From: Phytohabitans houttuyneae
GTDB lineage: Bacteria > Actinomycetota > Actinomycetes > Mycobacteriales > Micromonosporaceae
Assembly (NCBI RefSeq): GCF_011764425.1
Contig: NZ_BLPF01000004.1
Coordinates: forward strand, 1,430,551 to 1,494,550
Direction: 5' to 3'
DNA length: 64,000 nucleotides
In this document: one piece after another, positions 28,178 through 36,919 of the stretch
Numbering within the stretch: position 1 is the stretch's first letter
Layout: every line of letters starts with the position of its first letter
Position numbers and translations under genes: made by a program
The notes under the pieces: model-generated
Told to the model about the DNA's origin: nothing
The model's database searches: none
What the model saw: the letters and a program-made list of their open reading frames with translations, nothing else

Positions 28178-29703
28178 GTGCGTACCCGAATCGTCATCGC
28201 CCTTGCCGCCCTCGTGGCGACCGCCGGCGGTGCTGGCGTGGCCGTCGCGGCCAATGCCGGCGCCGATGGTCCGATAACCACCCTCGCCAACGGCAACTTC
28301 AACTGGTCCGCCCCGCAGGTCGCGGCGAGCGGGCTCACCGTTCCGTGGGGGCTGGCCTTCCTGCCCGACGGCAGCGCACTGGTCAGCGAGCGCAACAGCG
28401 GCCGGGTCCTGCGCATCCCGCCCGGCGGCGGCTCCGCGCAGCAGGTGGCCACGATCAGCGGCGTCTCGGCGACCGGTGAGGCCGGCCTGCTGGGGCTCGC
28501 GGTCTCGCCGACGTACGCCCAGGACGGCTTCATCTACGCGTACTTCACCTCCGCCTCGGACAACCGCATCGTCCGCTTCACGCTGGCCAACCCGCAGACC
28601 CAGTCGCCGATCCTCACCGGGCTGGCCAGGGCGAGCATCCACGACGGCGGGCGGATCGCGTTCGGGCCGGACGGCATGCTGTACGCCGGCGTCGGCGACG
28701 CGGGCAACACCGCCAACGCGCAGAACGCGCAGAGCCGCAACGGCAAGATCCTGCGGATGCGGCCGGACGGCAGCACCCCGACGGACAACCCCACCGCCGG
28801 CTCGCTCGTGTACAGCCTCGGCCACCGCAACGTGCAGGGCCTGGCCTGGGACTCGTCCGGGCGGCTCTACGCCAGCGAGTTCGGGCAGAACACGTGGGAC
28901 GAGGTCAACTACATCGTGCCGGGCGGCAACTACGGCTGGCCGACCGTCGAGGGGCGGGCCGGTGACTCGCGCTTCCGCGACCCGATCGTGCAGTGGACCA
29001 CCGCCGAGGCGTCGCCCAGCGGCGCGGCCATCGACGGCAACGCGCTCTTCGTCGCCGCCCTCCGCGGCACCCGGCTGTGGCAGGTCACGCTGAACGGCAG
29101 CGGCGGCGTCACGGGGAGCCCGACCGCGCGGCTGCAGGGGCAGTTCGGGCGGCTGCGCACCGTCGCCGTCGGCCCCGACGGCTGGCTCTGGGTCACGACA
29201 AGCAACCGCGACGGCCGCGGCCAGCCCGCCGCCGACGACGACCGGGTGCTGCGCTTCCCGCCGGTGGGCACCGTGACCACGCCGCCAACGACGCCGCCAA
29301 CGACGCCACCCACGACGCCGCCGACCACCCGCCGACGACGCCACCCACCACGCCGCCGACGACTCCGCCCACGTCGCCGCCGGTGAACGGCAGCTGCACG
29401 GTGGCGTACCAGGTGAACCAGTGGAGCAACGGCTTCACGGCTAACGTGACGATCACCAACCGCGCCGCGGCGATCAACGGCTGGTCGCTCACCTGGACAT
29501 TCGGCGGCAACCAGCAGATCACCAACTCCTGGAACACGCAGCTGACACAGAGTGGCACCGGCGTGACCGCGCGGAACGTCGGGTGGAACGGCGCGATCCC
29601 GACGAACGGCAGCCAGACGTTCGGTTTCCAGGCCAACTACAGCGGTACCAACAACCGGCCGGCGGAGTTCCGTCTAAACGGGACGGTCTGTACCAACGCC
29701 TGA
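28178..29703 (+). CDS. secreted PQQ-dependent sugar dehydrogenase (GSDH/sorbosone type) with CBM2, one-base frameshift
   Basis: About 508 residues when repaired. A signal peptide (MRTRIVIALAALVATAGG) leads to a six-bladed propeller of the soluble glucose/sorbosone dehydrogenase family: VPWGLAFLPDGSALVSERNS, GEAGLLGLAVSP, HDGGRIAFGPDGMLYAGVGD, LGHRNVQGLAWD and GGNYGWPTVEG are family blocks. A TPPTTPPTTPP linker joins a CBM2 (CTVAYQVNQWSNGF to NGTVCTNA). The frame breaks at the C run 29328-29330; one extra C restores the linker. It would oxidise sugar aldose ends at the cellulose surface, passing electrons to an unknown acceptor. AGGAG lies seven bases before the GTG. Confidence 0.88.
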
Positions 29704-29783
29704 GCAACGCCGGTACGTCCGACTCGCGTCTGTCTATGTGGGTGGGCCGCTCGGTCCACTCACGACAGAACGGGGAGGACACG

Positions 29784-31262
29784 TTGAACAGAAGACTGCT
29801 GCGCCTGCTCACGGTGGGGGCGGTGCTGGTGGCGACGGGAGGCGGCGCGGTGGCCGCCAACGCGGAGCCCGCCGCACCGCCCCTTCGCCTGGCGGCCGCG
29901 ACCGGCTCGGTGACGCTGGACCGCTACCCCGGCGAGGGCGTGTGGCTGGAGCTCCCGACGCACATCGTCGCCGGTGCGACACCGTTCGAGGTGCGGGCCA
30001 AGCGCGCGTCGTACGCGGACCCGATCGTGGTCAAGCAGGTCACGGCCTCGGGCACCAAGCGGCTGCCGGCCGGCCTGGTGGAGCGGTTCACCGGGTTCAG
30101 CGGCTTCACCCACCTGCGGATGGTGGACTCGACCGGCGCGGTGGTCGTGGAGCGGGACGAGACGTGGTGTCCCAGCGGCGAAAGCGTGCGCACCCGGCCC
30201 GACGCGCCGGACACCTCGCCGTACCCGAGGTCCTGCTCGGGCAACCCGTTCACTCTGGGCGGCGTGTGGGGGATCCAGGCCGGCTGGAGCGTGCCGGCGT
30301 CCACCCCGTGGTACGACTCGGAACCGGTCGACCTCGCCGAGGGCACCTACACCGCGACGGTCACGGTGAACCCCCGGTACAGCAAGCTCTTCGGCATCCC
30401 GGCCGACCAGTCGAGCGCGACGGTGCAGGTCACGGTCCGCGACATCGACTTCGACAGGCCGCGGCGGGTCGCGCCGGACGAGGCCGGCGAGCACGCCGCG
30501 CACGCCGCGGGCGGCACCGGGTCGCCGTTCACGCCAGCGGCCGTCCGCCCGGCCGGCGCGGGCAAGGTGCCCGCGGGCCCGAAGCCTGACCTGCGCTCGC
30601 TGCCCGCGTGGGGCATCGAGATCGGCGCGTACGACGGCGAGGAGGGGCACGACTACCTCTCCTTCAACGCGACGGTGTGGGTGGCCGGGCAGTCCTCACT
30701 CGTGGTCGACGGCTTCCGGCGCACCGGCGAGGACATCATGGACGCGTACCAGTACTTCTACGACGCGGACGGCAACCAGACCGGGTACGCGCAGGTCGGG
30801 ACGATGGAGTGGGACCCGCGCGACGGCCACAACCACTGGCACTTCACCGACTTCGCCCAGTACCGGCTGCTCGACGCCGACCAGCAGGTGGCGGTGCGCA
30901 GCGGCAAGGAGGCCTTCTGCCTGGCCAACACCGACGCGGTCGACTACACGCTCGCGCGGGCCAACTGGCGTCCGGACAACACGGAGCTGCACACGTCCTG
31001 TGGTCGGGAGAACTCGATAGCGGTGCGCCAGGTGCTCGACGTGGGCAACGGTGACACCTACGCCCAGTACCTGCCGGGGCAGTCGTTCGACATCACCGAC
31101 CTGCCCAACGGCACGTACTACGTGGAGGTGGCCGCCAACCCGGAGGCCAAGCTGCACGAGTCCAACCGCACCAACAACGCCTCGCTCCGCAAGATCATCC
31201 TCGGTGGCGAGCCGGGTGCGCGGACCGTGGAGGTGCCGCCGCACGACGGCGTGGCGGGCTGA
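29784..31262 (+). CDS. secreted lysyl oxidase family protein
   Basis: A 492-residue protein. The TTG at 29784 is the start because GGGGAGG lies five bases before it and a signal peptide follows (LLRLLTVGAVLVATGGGAVA). The N-terminal 240 residues are beta-rich and unassigned. The C-terminal third is a lysyl oxidase domain: the copper-binding HNHWH motif in DGHNHWHFTDFAQYRL (near residue 350), GKEAFCLANTDAVD, and PGQSFDITDLPNGTYYVEV. Such copper amine oxidases convert Lys amines to aldehydes; bacterial members are known but uncharacterised. It follows the CBM2 dehydrogenase and ends at a hairpin that overlaps the next start codon. Confidence 0.88.
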   Translation: MNRRLLRLLTVGAVLVATGGGAVAANAEPAAPPLRLAAATGSVTLDRYPGEGVWLELPTHIVAGATPFEVRAKRASYADPIVVKQVTASGTKRLPAGLVERFTGFSGFTHLRMVDSTGAVVVERDETWCPSGESVRTRPDAPDTSPYPRSCSGNPFTLGGVWGIQAGWSVPASTPWYDSEPVDLAEGTYTATVTVNPRYSKLFGIPADQSSATVQVTVRDIDFDRPRRVAPDEAGEHAAHAAGGTGSPFTPAAVRPAGAGKVPAGPKPDLRSLPAWGIEIGAYDGEEGHDYLSFNATVWVAGQSSLVVDGFRRTGEDIMDAYQYFYDADGNQTGYAQVGTMEWDPRDGHNHWHFTDFAQYRLLDADQQVAVRSGKEAFCLANTDAVDYTLARANWRPDNTELHTSCGRENSIAVRQVLDVGNGDTYAQYLPGQSFDITDLPNGTYYVEVAANPEAKLHESNRTNNASLRKIILGGEPGARTVEVPPHDGVAG

Positions 31263-31277
31263 TCCACCCTGCCCATG

Positions 31278-31308
31278 GTCACCCCGCCAGGCAGACTGGC
31301 GGGGTGAC
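31278..31308 (+). terminator. perfect hairpin overlapping the ROK start codon
   Basis: GTCACCCCGCCAG (31278-31290) pairs exactly with CTGGCGGGGTGAC (31296-31308) over a five-base loop. It is 16 bases after the lysyl oxidase stop, so it can act as its terminator. The right arm contains the GTG start (31304) of the ROK gene. CAGACT (31292-31297) in loop and arm could be a leaderless -10 for that gene. Confidence 0.6.
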
Positions 31309-32056
31309 TACCACGCTGGCGATCGACTGTGGCGGGGGCGGCATCAAGGCGTCCGTACTCGACGAGGCGGGCACGATGCGCGCCCAGCCGGTGCGGGTGC
31401 CCACGCCGTACCCGCTGCCGCCGACCCTGTTCGTGCAGACGCTGAGCGACCTGGCGGGCAAGCTGCCTACCGCCGACCGGGTCACCGTGGGGATGCCGGG
31501 CATGATCAGGCACGGCGTGGTGGTGGCGACCCCGCACTACGTGACGCGCAACGGTCCGCGTACCAAGGTGGATGTGGACCTTGTCGGGCAGTGGGCCGGC
31601 TTCGACGCGCGGACCGCGCTGAAGGACGCCTTCGGCCTGCCCACCCTGGTGCTCAACGACGCCGAGGTGCACGGTGCCGGCGTGGTCGCCGGCACCGGCC
31701 TCGAGCTTGTCTTCACGCTCGGCACCGGGCTCGGCTGCGCGCTCTTCGACGGCGGCATCCTCGCGCCGCACCTTGAGCTGTCCCAGGCGCCGGTGCGGTG
31801 GGGGATGAGCTACGACACCTACATCGGCGAGCACGAGCGACGCCGCCTCGGCGACGCGTTCTGGTCCCGGCGGATCCGGGCGATCGTCGACGGCCTCCGC
31901 CCGGTCTTCCTGTGGGACCGCCTCTACATCGGTGGCGGCAACGCTCGCCGGATCCGGCCCGAGCAGCTGACCCGCATGGGTGACGACGTGGTGATCGTGC
32001 CGAACACCGCGGGCATCATCGGCGGCGTGCGGGCCTGGTCACTGACCCGACCCTGA
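31304..32056 (+). CDS. ROK family sugar kinase (polyphosphate glucokinase-like)
   Basis: A 250-residue ASKHA-fold protein. The phosphate-1 motif is LAIDCGGGGIKASVLD, phosphate-2 is VFTLGTGLGCALFDGG, the catalytic Asp lies in VLNDAEVHGAG, and the adenosine motif in LYIGGGNARRI. It lacks the Cys-rich zinc motif of typical ROK repressors and is closest to PpgK-type glucokinases, which may use polyphosphate or ATP. Unusually the first motif reads GGGG rather than GGTG/GGTN. The start lies inside a hairpin arm. The last 18 bases overlap the convergent PAC2 gene. Confidence 0.82.
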   Translation: MTTTLAIDCGGGGIKASVLDEAGTMRAQPVRVPTPYPLPPTLFVQTLSDLAGKLPTADRVTVGMPGMIRHGVVVATPHYVTRNGPRTKVDVDLVGQWAGFDARTALKDAFGLPTLVLNDAEVHGAGVVAGTGLELVFTLGTGLGCALFDGGILAPHLELSQAPVRWGMSYDTYIGEHERRRLGDAFWSRRIRAIVDGLRPVFLWDRLYIGGGNARRIRPEQLTRMGDDVVIVPNTAGIIGGVRAWSLTRP

Positions 32057-32962
32057 GTCTCCCGACTTGCCCTGCTCGGCGAGGAAGCGCTCCAGCTCGG
32101 CACCGAGCTCCTCGGCCGTGGGCAGCGGGCCGCTGTCCGCGAGGAGGTTGGCGCCGCGCTGGCGGCCGCGGGTGAACGCGTCGTACTGCTCTTCCAGGGC
32201 CCGCACCAGCTCGGCCGCCTCGGCGGTCTGCGCGATCTGCTGGTCGATGTCGGCACGCACCGACTCGGAGGCCTGGCGCAGGCCCTCGGTCGGCAGCAGG
32301 AGCCCGGTGGACTTGGAGACCGAGGTCAGCAGCTGCTCGGCGGCCGGCGGGTATTCGGCCTGGGCCAGGTAGTGCGGCACGTGGGCGGCGAAGCCCATCG
32401 CGTCGTGCCCCTTGGCGCCCAGGCGGAACTCCAGCAGGTGGCCGGCACTCCCGGGGACCTGGACCCGCTGCAGCCACGGCTCGTAGCCCGCGACGAGCTC
32501 GCGCCGGGTGCCGTGTGCGGTGATGCCGGTCGGGCGGGTGTGCGGGACGGCCATCGGGATCGCGTTGAGCCCGAGGGTGAGGCTGACGCCGAGCTGCTCG
32601 ACCACCTCGATCAGCGCGGCCACGAGACGCTCCCACTGCAGGTCCGGCTCAGGGCCGGTGAGCAGCAGGAAGGGCGTGCCGGCGTCGTCGTGCAGCAGGT
32701 GCAGCTCCAGCCTGGGCGCCTCGTACGACTCCCAGTGGTCCTCGATGAAGATCATCGGAGGGCGGCGGGAGCGGTAGTCGAGCAGCTGGTCGATGTCGAA
32801 GGTCGCCACCGGGCGGGACTCGAGGGTCGAAAGCAGGTGCTCGCGGGCAAGGCGCACGGCGTTGCCCGCATCGACGAAGCCGCTCAGCGCCTGCACCAGG
32901 ACCGGCCGGCCCAGCTCGGGCATGTCGTCGACCAGTTCGTACAGGTCACGCGGATCGAGCAC
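32039..32962 (-). CDS. PAC2 family protein (proteasome assembly chaperone-like)
   Basis: A 307-residue protein of the PAC2 superfamily (ATP-grasp-like chaperone fold). It starts LDPRDLYELVDDMPELGRPV and continues with ALSGFVDAGNAVRLAREHLL, PFLLLTGPEPDLQWERLVAA and the conserved GLNAIPMAVPHTRP. The C-terminus is a charged helical region (AAELVRALEEQYDAFTRGRQ). Actinobacteria have proteasomes, so a chaperone role is plausible but unproven. The GTG start follows GAGGAGG. The adenosine deaminase homologue lies upstream on the same strand. Confidence 0.88.
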   Translation of the reverse strand: MLDPRDLYELVDDMPELGRPVLVQALSGFVDAGNAVRLAREHLLSTLESRPVATFDIDQLLDYRSRRPPMIFIEDHWESYEAPRLELHLLHDDAGTPFLLLTGPEPDLQWERLVAALIEVVEQLGVSLTLGLNAIPMAVPHTRPTGITAHGTRRELVAGYEPWLQRVQVPGSAGHLLEFRLGAKGHDAMGFAAHVPHYLAQAEYPPAAEQLLTSVSKSTGLLLPTEGLRQASESVRADIDQQIAQTAEAAELVRALEEQYDAFTRGRQRGANLLADSGPLPTAEELGAELERFLAEQGKSGDSGSGQ

Positions 32963-32995
32963 CGGTCCTCCTCGGGACGATTGCTTACTCCGTAA

Positions 32996-33967
32996 TTAAA
33001 CCCCCGCGACCCAGGCGTCGATTCCCGCCGCGAGCCGCCGCTGTACCGCCGCCGGCGCCGCCGAGGCCGCCACCGACTGCCGCGCGAGCTCCGCCAGCTC
33101 GGCGTCGGTGCAGCCCAGCTCGTGCCGGGCGATCTCGTACTGCCGGTGCAGGCCGCCCGGGAACAGCAGCGGGTCGTCGCTGCCCAGGGCCACCGGGACG
33201 CCGGCGTCGAGCAGGGTACGCAAGGGGAGTGCGGTGAAGTCGGCGATGACGCCGAGCGGTGGGTATGACGTGGGGCACACCTCCAGCGCGACGCCCTTCG
33301 CCGCGAGCAGGTCGAGCGTGCCGGGGTCTCCCGCGGCGGTGACGCCGTGGCCGATCCGGTGCGCGCCGAGCATTGTCACGCAGTCGCGGACGTGCCAGGC
33401 CGGCTCGTAGAAACCGGCGTGCGGCACGGCCAGCAGCCCGGCGTCCGCCGCGATCCGGAAGGCCGGCGCGAAGTCGGCCACCCGCCCGCGGCGCTCGTCG
33501 TTGGAGAGTCCGAACCCGACCACACCGGCGCTCGCGTACCGCGCGGCGAGTGCGGCCACCTCCTCCGCGACGGCCGGCGGGCGGGCCCAGCTCGCGGCCA
33601 GCACGATCCCCATCGCGCGGCCGCGGGCGCCGGCCAGGACCGCCTCCACCACGGGCTCCAGGCCGCCGAGCCGCTCGGCGTAGGACGTGGGGTCGACCTG
33701 CAGTTCCAGCCATCCCGCGCCGTCCGCCTCGTCGCCCGCGGCGGCCTCGGCCACGACGCGGGCGATGTCGTCGGCGGTACGCAGGGCGGCGCGCGCCGCG
33801 TCGTAGCGGGTCTGGAACGCGGCCCACCCGTGCGCCATCCCGGGCGTGAGCGGCGGCGGTACCGGCACGCCGTAGAGATCCGCGAGCTCCGCCAGGGTCT
33901 CGGGGCGCATCGAGCCGGTCAGGTGGAGGTGGAGGTTGGCCTTCGGCAGGTGGCGGAGGTCACGCAC
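32996..33967 (-). CDS. adenosine deaminase family protein with altered catalytic motif
   Basis: A 323-residue TIM-barrel protein of the adenosine/AMP deaminase family. Metal ligands HxH occur in KANLHLHLTGSM (near residue 13), His in VPHAG, and Asp in LGSDDPLLF; RIGHGV carries the catalytic His. The usual catalytic Glu of the HAGE/HGGE motif is replaced by Phe (HAGFYEP, near residue 186), which makes ordinary adenosine deamination doubtful. It may act on a different purine or have another role. TAGGGT seven bases before the GTG start suggests a leaderless message. Confidence 0.82.
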   Translation of the reverse strand: MRDLRHLPKANLHLHLTGSMRPETLAELADLYGVPVPPPLTPGMAHGWAAFQTRYDAARAALRTADDIARVVAEAAAGDEADGAGWLELQVDPTSYAERLGGLEPVVEAVLAGARGRAMGIVLAASWARPPAVAEEVAALAARYASAGVVGFGLSNDERRGRVADFAPAFRIAADAGLLAVPHAGFYEPAWHVRDCVTMLGAHRIGHGVTAAGDPGTLDLLAAKGVALEVCPTSYPPLGVIADFTALPLRTLLDAGVPVALGSDDPLLFPGGLHRQYEIARHELGCTDAELAELARQSVAASAAPAAVQRRLAAGIDAWVAGV

Positions 33968-34031
33968 CCGCCTGACCCTAGCCGCACGACCGGCAACTAC
34001 AGTGCGTCCACTGCCGACTACGGGGTGTTGA

Positions 34032-34053
34032 AATCCGTTCCCCCGTACGGATT
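34032..34053. repeat. short inverted repeat in the gap before the wall-hydrolase-like gene
   Basis: AATCCGT (34032-34038) and ACGGATT (34047-34053) form a seven-base hairpin with an eight-base loop. The gap 33968-34299 otherwise holds the ADD promoter on one side and TAAGGT on the other; no riboswitch or small gene was recognised. Confidence 0.3.
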
Positions 34054-34287
34054 GCGGTGAGTTGAGGGGGCATCCGCCGAACGTACGAGGTCGAGGTATG
34101 TCGCTCTTTGATCATTGAACTTGGAGGATATCTACCCTCATGTCAGGACTCTCTGGGCATACCCGACTTGCCGGTCTGGCGAGGTTCTTGCCGTGAGGCC
34201 CGTTCGTGACGCTCGGTGACCGTTTTGGCGGCCCGCTGAAGTGGTGGGCGTCACAAAATCACTGTGTGTGATCGGGGGAAGGCCCTC

Positions 34288-34293
34288 TAAGGT
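34288..34293 (+). promoter_or_regulatory. leaderless -10 box of the wall-hydrolase-like gene
   Basis: TAAGGT is followed by six bases and the ATG at 34300. No ribosome-binding site precedes the ATG, in keeping with leaderless expression. The -35 is weak. Confidence 0.4.
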
Positions 34294-34299
34294 CGCCTG

Positions 34300-35298
34300 A
34301 TGCGTGACGACGACACCAAGTTCCCCCAGTCCGCCGCCGCAGCGAGCACCAACCGTTCGGCTGATGGCGGGTCCTCCGTACGGCACCGTGCCTCTCGTGA
34401 GCTTCACGTTCCGTCATGGGTACGCACGTTGCCCTCAGTAGTCGAGGAGCGCGCGAAGCGGTGGGCGACCGATGCGCCCGCGTGGCTGCGCTCCCGTGAC
34501 TGGTCGCAGGTACGCGCCCAGCTGAACTCCCGCAAGCTCCGCGTCACCGTGGCCACCGGCATCATCGGTGTGCTCGGCTTCGCCGCGTTCGCGGAGACCG
34601 GCGCCGCCACCAGCGGCCCGGTGACCGCCCTCTCCCCGATGGCCGCGGCGCACGCCGAGGCGCAGCGTGCCGAGGCCGCCGAGGCCCCGGCTTCCCGTGC
34701 CGAGCGCGCCGACGCCGGGTCGGCCAAGGCGGCCGGCACCGAACAGAAGAAGTCCACGAAGGACGGTGCCGCGGCGCAGAAGCCGGCGGCGAAGGCCCCC
34801 GCCGCCGTCCAGAAGCCCGCGCCGAAGAAGGCGCCCGCCAAGCTCGCCCCCGTCGCCGGCCTCTCGCAGGTGCAGACCGAGAACGCCGCCGCGATCGTGC
34901 GGGCCGGCGCCAAGAACGGCGTGCCCCAGCGCGGCATGGTGATCGCCGTGGCGACCGCGATGCAGGAGAGCACCCTGCTCAACCGGGCCAGCGAGGTGCT
35001 GCCCGAGTCCAAGCAGTACCCGCACCAGGGCACCGGCTGGGACCACGACTCGGTCGGCCTCTTCCAGCAGCGCACCAGCTCCGGCTGGGGCCCGGTGGCG
35101 AGCCTGATGCAGCCCGAGTACGCCGCGACGAAGTTCTACCAGGGCCTCATGCAGGTGCCCGGGTGGGACACGATGCCGCTGACCTACGCCGCGCAGGCCG
35201 TGCAGGTCTCGGCGTTTCCAGAGGCGTACGCGAAGCACGAGGGTGCCGCGAACGCCGTCGTGAAGGCGCTGCTCCAGCAGGGCGTCGCCAACGGATGA
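34300..35298 (+). CDS. membrane-anchored cell-wall hydrolase-like protein
   Basis: A 332-residue protein with a cytoplasmic N-terminus of about 85 residues, one membrane helix (VTVATGIIGVLGFAAFAETG), an Ala/Lys/Pro-rich wall-spanning linker (AAAQKPAAKAPAAVQKPAPK), and a C-terminal domain of about 125 residues: ENAAAIVRAGAKNGVPQRG, AVATAMQESTLLNR, SVGLFQQRTSSGWG. The QES and GLFQQR features resemble lysozyme-like transglycosylase domains common in actinobacterial wall proteins; the Glu of QES is the candidate catalytic acid. The precise family is not certain. A hairpin follows the gene. Confidence 0.72.
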   Translation: MRDDDTKFPQSAAAASTNRSADGGSSVRHRASRELHVPSWVRTLPSVVEERAKRWATDAPAWLRSRDWSQVRAQLNSRKLRVTVATGIIGVLGFAAFAETGAATSGPVTALSPMAAAHAEAQRAEAAEAPASRAERADAGSAKAAGTEQKKSTKDGAAAQKPAAKAPAAVQKPAPKKAPAKLAPVAGLSQVQTENAAAIVRAGAKNGVPQRGMVIAVATAMQESTLLNRASEVLPESKQYPHQGTGWDHDSVGLFQQRTSSGWGPVASLMQPEYAATKFYQGLMQVPGWDTMPLTYAAQAVQVSAFPEAYAKHEGAANAVVKALLQQGVANG

Positions 35299-35310
35299 CC
35301 CCCGGGATGA

Positions 35311-35355
35311 GCGAGGGGTGGTCGGCTCCGGGCACTATGGAACGACCCCCCTCGC
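35311..35355 (+). terminator. hairpin between wall-hydrolase-like gene and EcsC gene
   Basis: GCGAGGGGTGGTCG (35311-35324) pairs with CGACCCCCCTCGC (35343-35355) apart from one bulged T. It starts 13 bases after the upstream stop and ends six bases before the GGAGGC site of the next gene, so it could terminate or attenuate. Confidence 0.5.
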
Positions 35356-35370
35356 CCCCCGGAGGCATCC

Positions 35371-36096
35371 GTGACCGAACCTCAGCCGCCGGCCGCGGCG
35401 TCAGAGGAGCCAACCGCGGAAGACGGACCCACCGAGCCGCCAGCCGGCTTGTGGGACCGCATGAAGAGCGACCCGCAGTACGCGCCGGAGCATCTTGCCC
35501 TTGAGGCGGTCCGGCGCCTCGGTCCCGAGGCGAAACGCTGGGCCGAGCAGTCGCGGGCGCGGCAGCCGGACGTACCCCCGGATGAGCTGGCGCGCCGCGC
35601 CACCCGCCGCTTCGTCAACCTGGCCCGCCTCTCCGGCGCGGTCTCCGGCGCCGCCGGTCTGCCCGGCGCGGTGGTCGACGTGGGCGTGCTGGCCTGGACC
35701 CAGGCCAGGATGGTGCTGCACGTCGCCGCCGCGTACGGGATCGACCCGACGCACAGCGACCGGGCCACCGACCTGCTCGTCCTGCAGAAGGTGCACAAGG
35801 TCGCCGAGACCGCGCGCACCGCGCTGGGCGTGGCCGCGGGACGCGAGCGGGCCGGTGCGCTCTTCGGGCAGCCGAGCGCGGCCGGCCGCACGTTTCTGCG
35901 GCTCAGCGTAAAGCTGGCCCAGATGGCCGGCGTCGGTGCCGCGAAGCGCATGGTCGCCAAGGTGGTGCCGGGGGCCGGCGTCGTCTTCGGCACCTGGGCA
36001 AACTCGGCGGCGACCAAGGACCTGGCCCAGCGCACGGTGGCCCTCTACCGCCAGGCGCCCCGGGTGCCTAGGCAGCGAAGCGGCGAGGGTATGTGA
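35371..36096 (+). CDS. EcsC family protein
   Basis: A 241-residue protein with the EcsC pattern: a charged acidic/Pro N-terminus, then RRFVNLARLSGAVSGAAGLP, DVGVLAWTQARMVLHVAAAY, and a C-terminal hydrophobic segment around AAKRMVAKVVPGAGVVFGTW. EcsC proteins are membrane-associated and of unclear role in transport or secretion. The GTG start has GGAGG four bases upstream. Its last 29 bases overlap the convergent lipoprotein gene. Confidence 0.82.
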   Translation: MTEPQPPAAASEEPTAEDGPTEPPAGLWDRMKSDPQYAPEHLALEAVRRLGPEAKRWAEQSRARQPDVPPDELARRATRRFVNLARLSGAVSGAAGLPGAVVDVGVLAWTQARMVLHVAAAYGIDPTHSDRATDLLVLQKVHKVAETARTALGVAAGRERAGALFGQPSAAGRTFLRLSVKLAQMAGVGAAKRMVAKVVPGAGVVFGTWANSAATKDLAQRTVALYRQAPRVPRQRSGEGM

Positions 36097-36919
36097 CCTC
36101 GGCGAGCTTGCCCTGACCGTCCGAGTCCGGATGAAACCAGTCGACGCGGTTGATCATGTCGAGGGTGAACCGGACCCGGTGGGCGGCACCGCCGTCGTAG
36201 GTGCACTGCTTGCCGTACGCCTTGCAGGCGGCGGCGAGCTGGCCGTTGTACGCGTCGACCCGCTTGGCCACCGCGGCCCGGCGGTCGACGTCGGCCTCGG
36301 CCATCGAGGTCGGGTTGGCCAGCAGCGTCGGGCAGGTGCCGCGCGCCCACGCCTTCACCGCTCGATCCTCCTTGTGCCCGATCTCCCAGAGGCGGTTGAG
36401 GTCGGGGATGCTCACCACCAGCACGCGCGCCTTGGGCAACCCGCGCTTGAGACTGCCGAGGGCCGCGTCGAGGTCCTGCCGGAAGCCGGCGACCGGCGTC
36501 ATGTCGCCGAGCGCGCCGCGGCAGGCGTCGTTGGCTCCGATCAGGACCGTCACGTACTCCACCTTGGCGCGGACCGCCTTGTCGGCCTGGGCACGCAGGC
36601 CGGAGACCCGGGCGCCGGCCTCGGAGTAGTTGTGCGCGTGTCCCTTGATCGCCTTGTTGTCCTCGCGCAGCCGGCGGTAGTGGCTGTTGACAAGGCCGCT
36701 TTCGCCGGTCGACCACGACTGTCGGCCACACCTGGCGAACGTGATGCAGGCGCCGTGCCCAGCGGTGATCGAGTCGCCCAGGGCGGCCATCGACGACGGA
36801 AGCTTGCTGGTGGACGGCTTGGTGGTGGCGCTGGGCCGCGCACCCGCGCCACCCTCTTCGCAGGCCAGGGCCAGGATCGCGGCCAAGGCGAACAGGATGG
36901 TCGTCCAGCGTCGGCGCAT
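36068..36919 (-). CDS. SGNH/GDSL hydrolase lipoprotein
   Basis: A 283-residue predicted lipoprotein: MRRRWTTILFALAAILALAC gives a lipobox LALAC with Cys at residue 20. SGNH blocks follow: MAALGDSITAGHG (nucleophile Ser), VLIGANDACRG (Asn of block III), and WFHPDSDGQGKLA (catalytic His). Cys residues (ACITFARCG, GTCPTLL, KQCTYDG) suggest disulfides. An extracellular esterase or lipase of unknown substrate. It has no CBM, unlike the other SGNH enzyme in the window. Confidence 0.88.
   Translation of the reverse strand: MRRRWTTILFALAAILALACEEGGAGARPSATTKPSTSKLPSSMAALGDSITAGHGACITFARCGRQSWSTGESGLVNSHYRRLREDNKAIKGHAHNYSEAGARVSGLRAQADKAVRAKVEYVTVLIGANDACRGALGDMTPVAGFRQDLDAALGSLKRGLPKARVLVVSIPDLNRLWEIGHKEDRAVKAWARGTCPTLLANPTSMAEADVDRRAAVAKRVDAYNGQLAAACKAYGKQCTYDGGAAHRVRFTLDMINRVDWFHPDSDGQGKLAEVTYPRRFAA

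Noticed and set aside
33968..34299. c-di-AMP (ydaO-type) riboswitch upstream of the wall-hydrolase-like gene
   Set aside because: Such riboswitches often precede wall hydrolase genes in actinobacteria, but the expected GGGGAA and GAACCC-type conserved blocks were not found, and the -10 is six bases from the ATG, leaving no leader.
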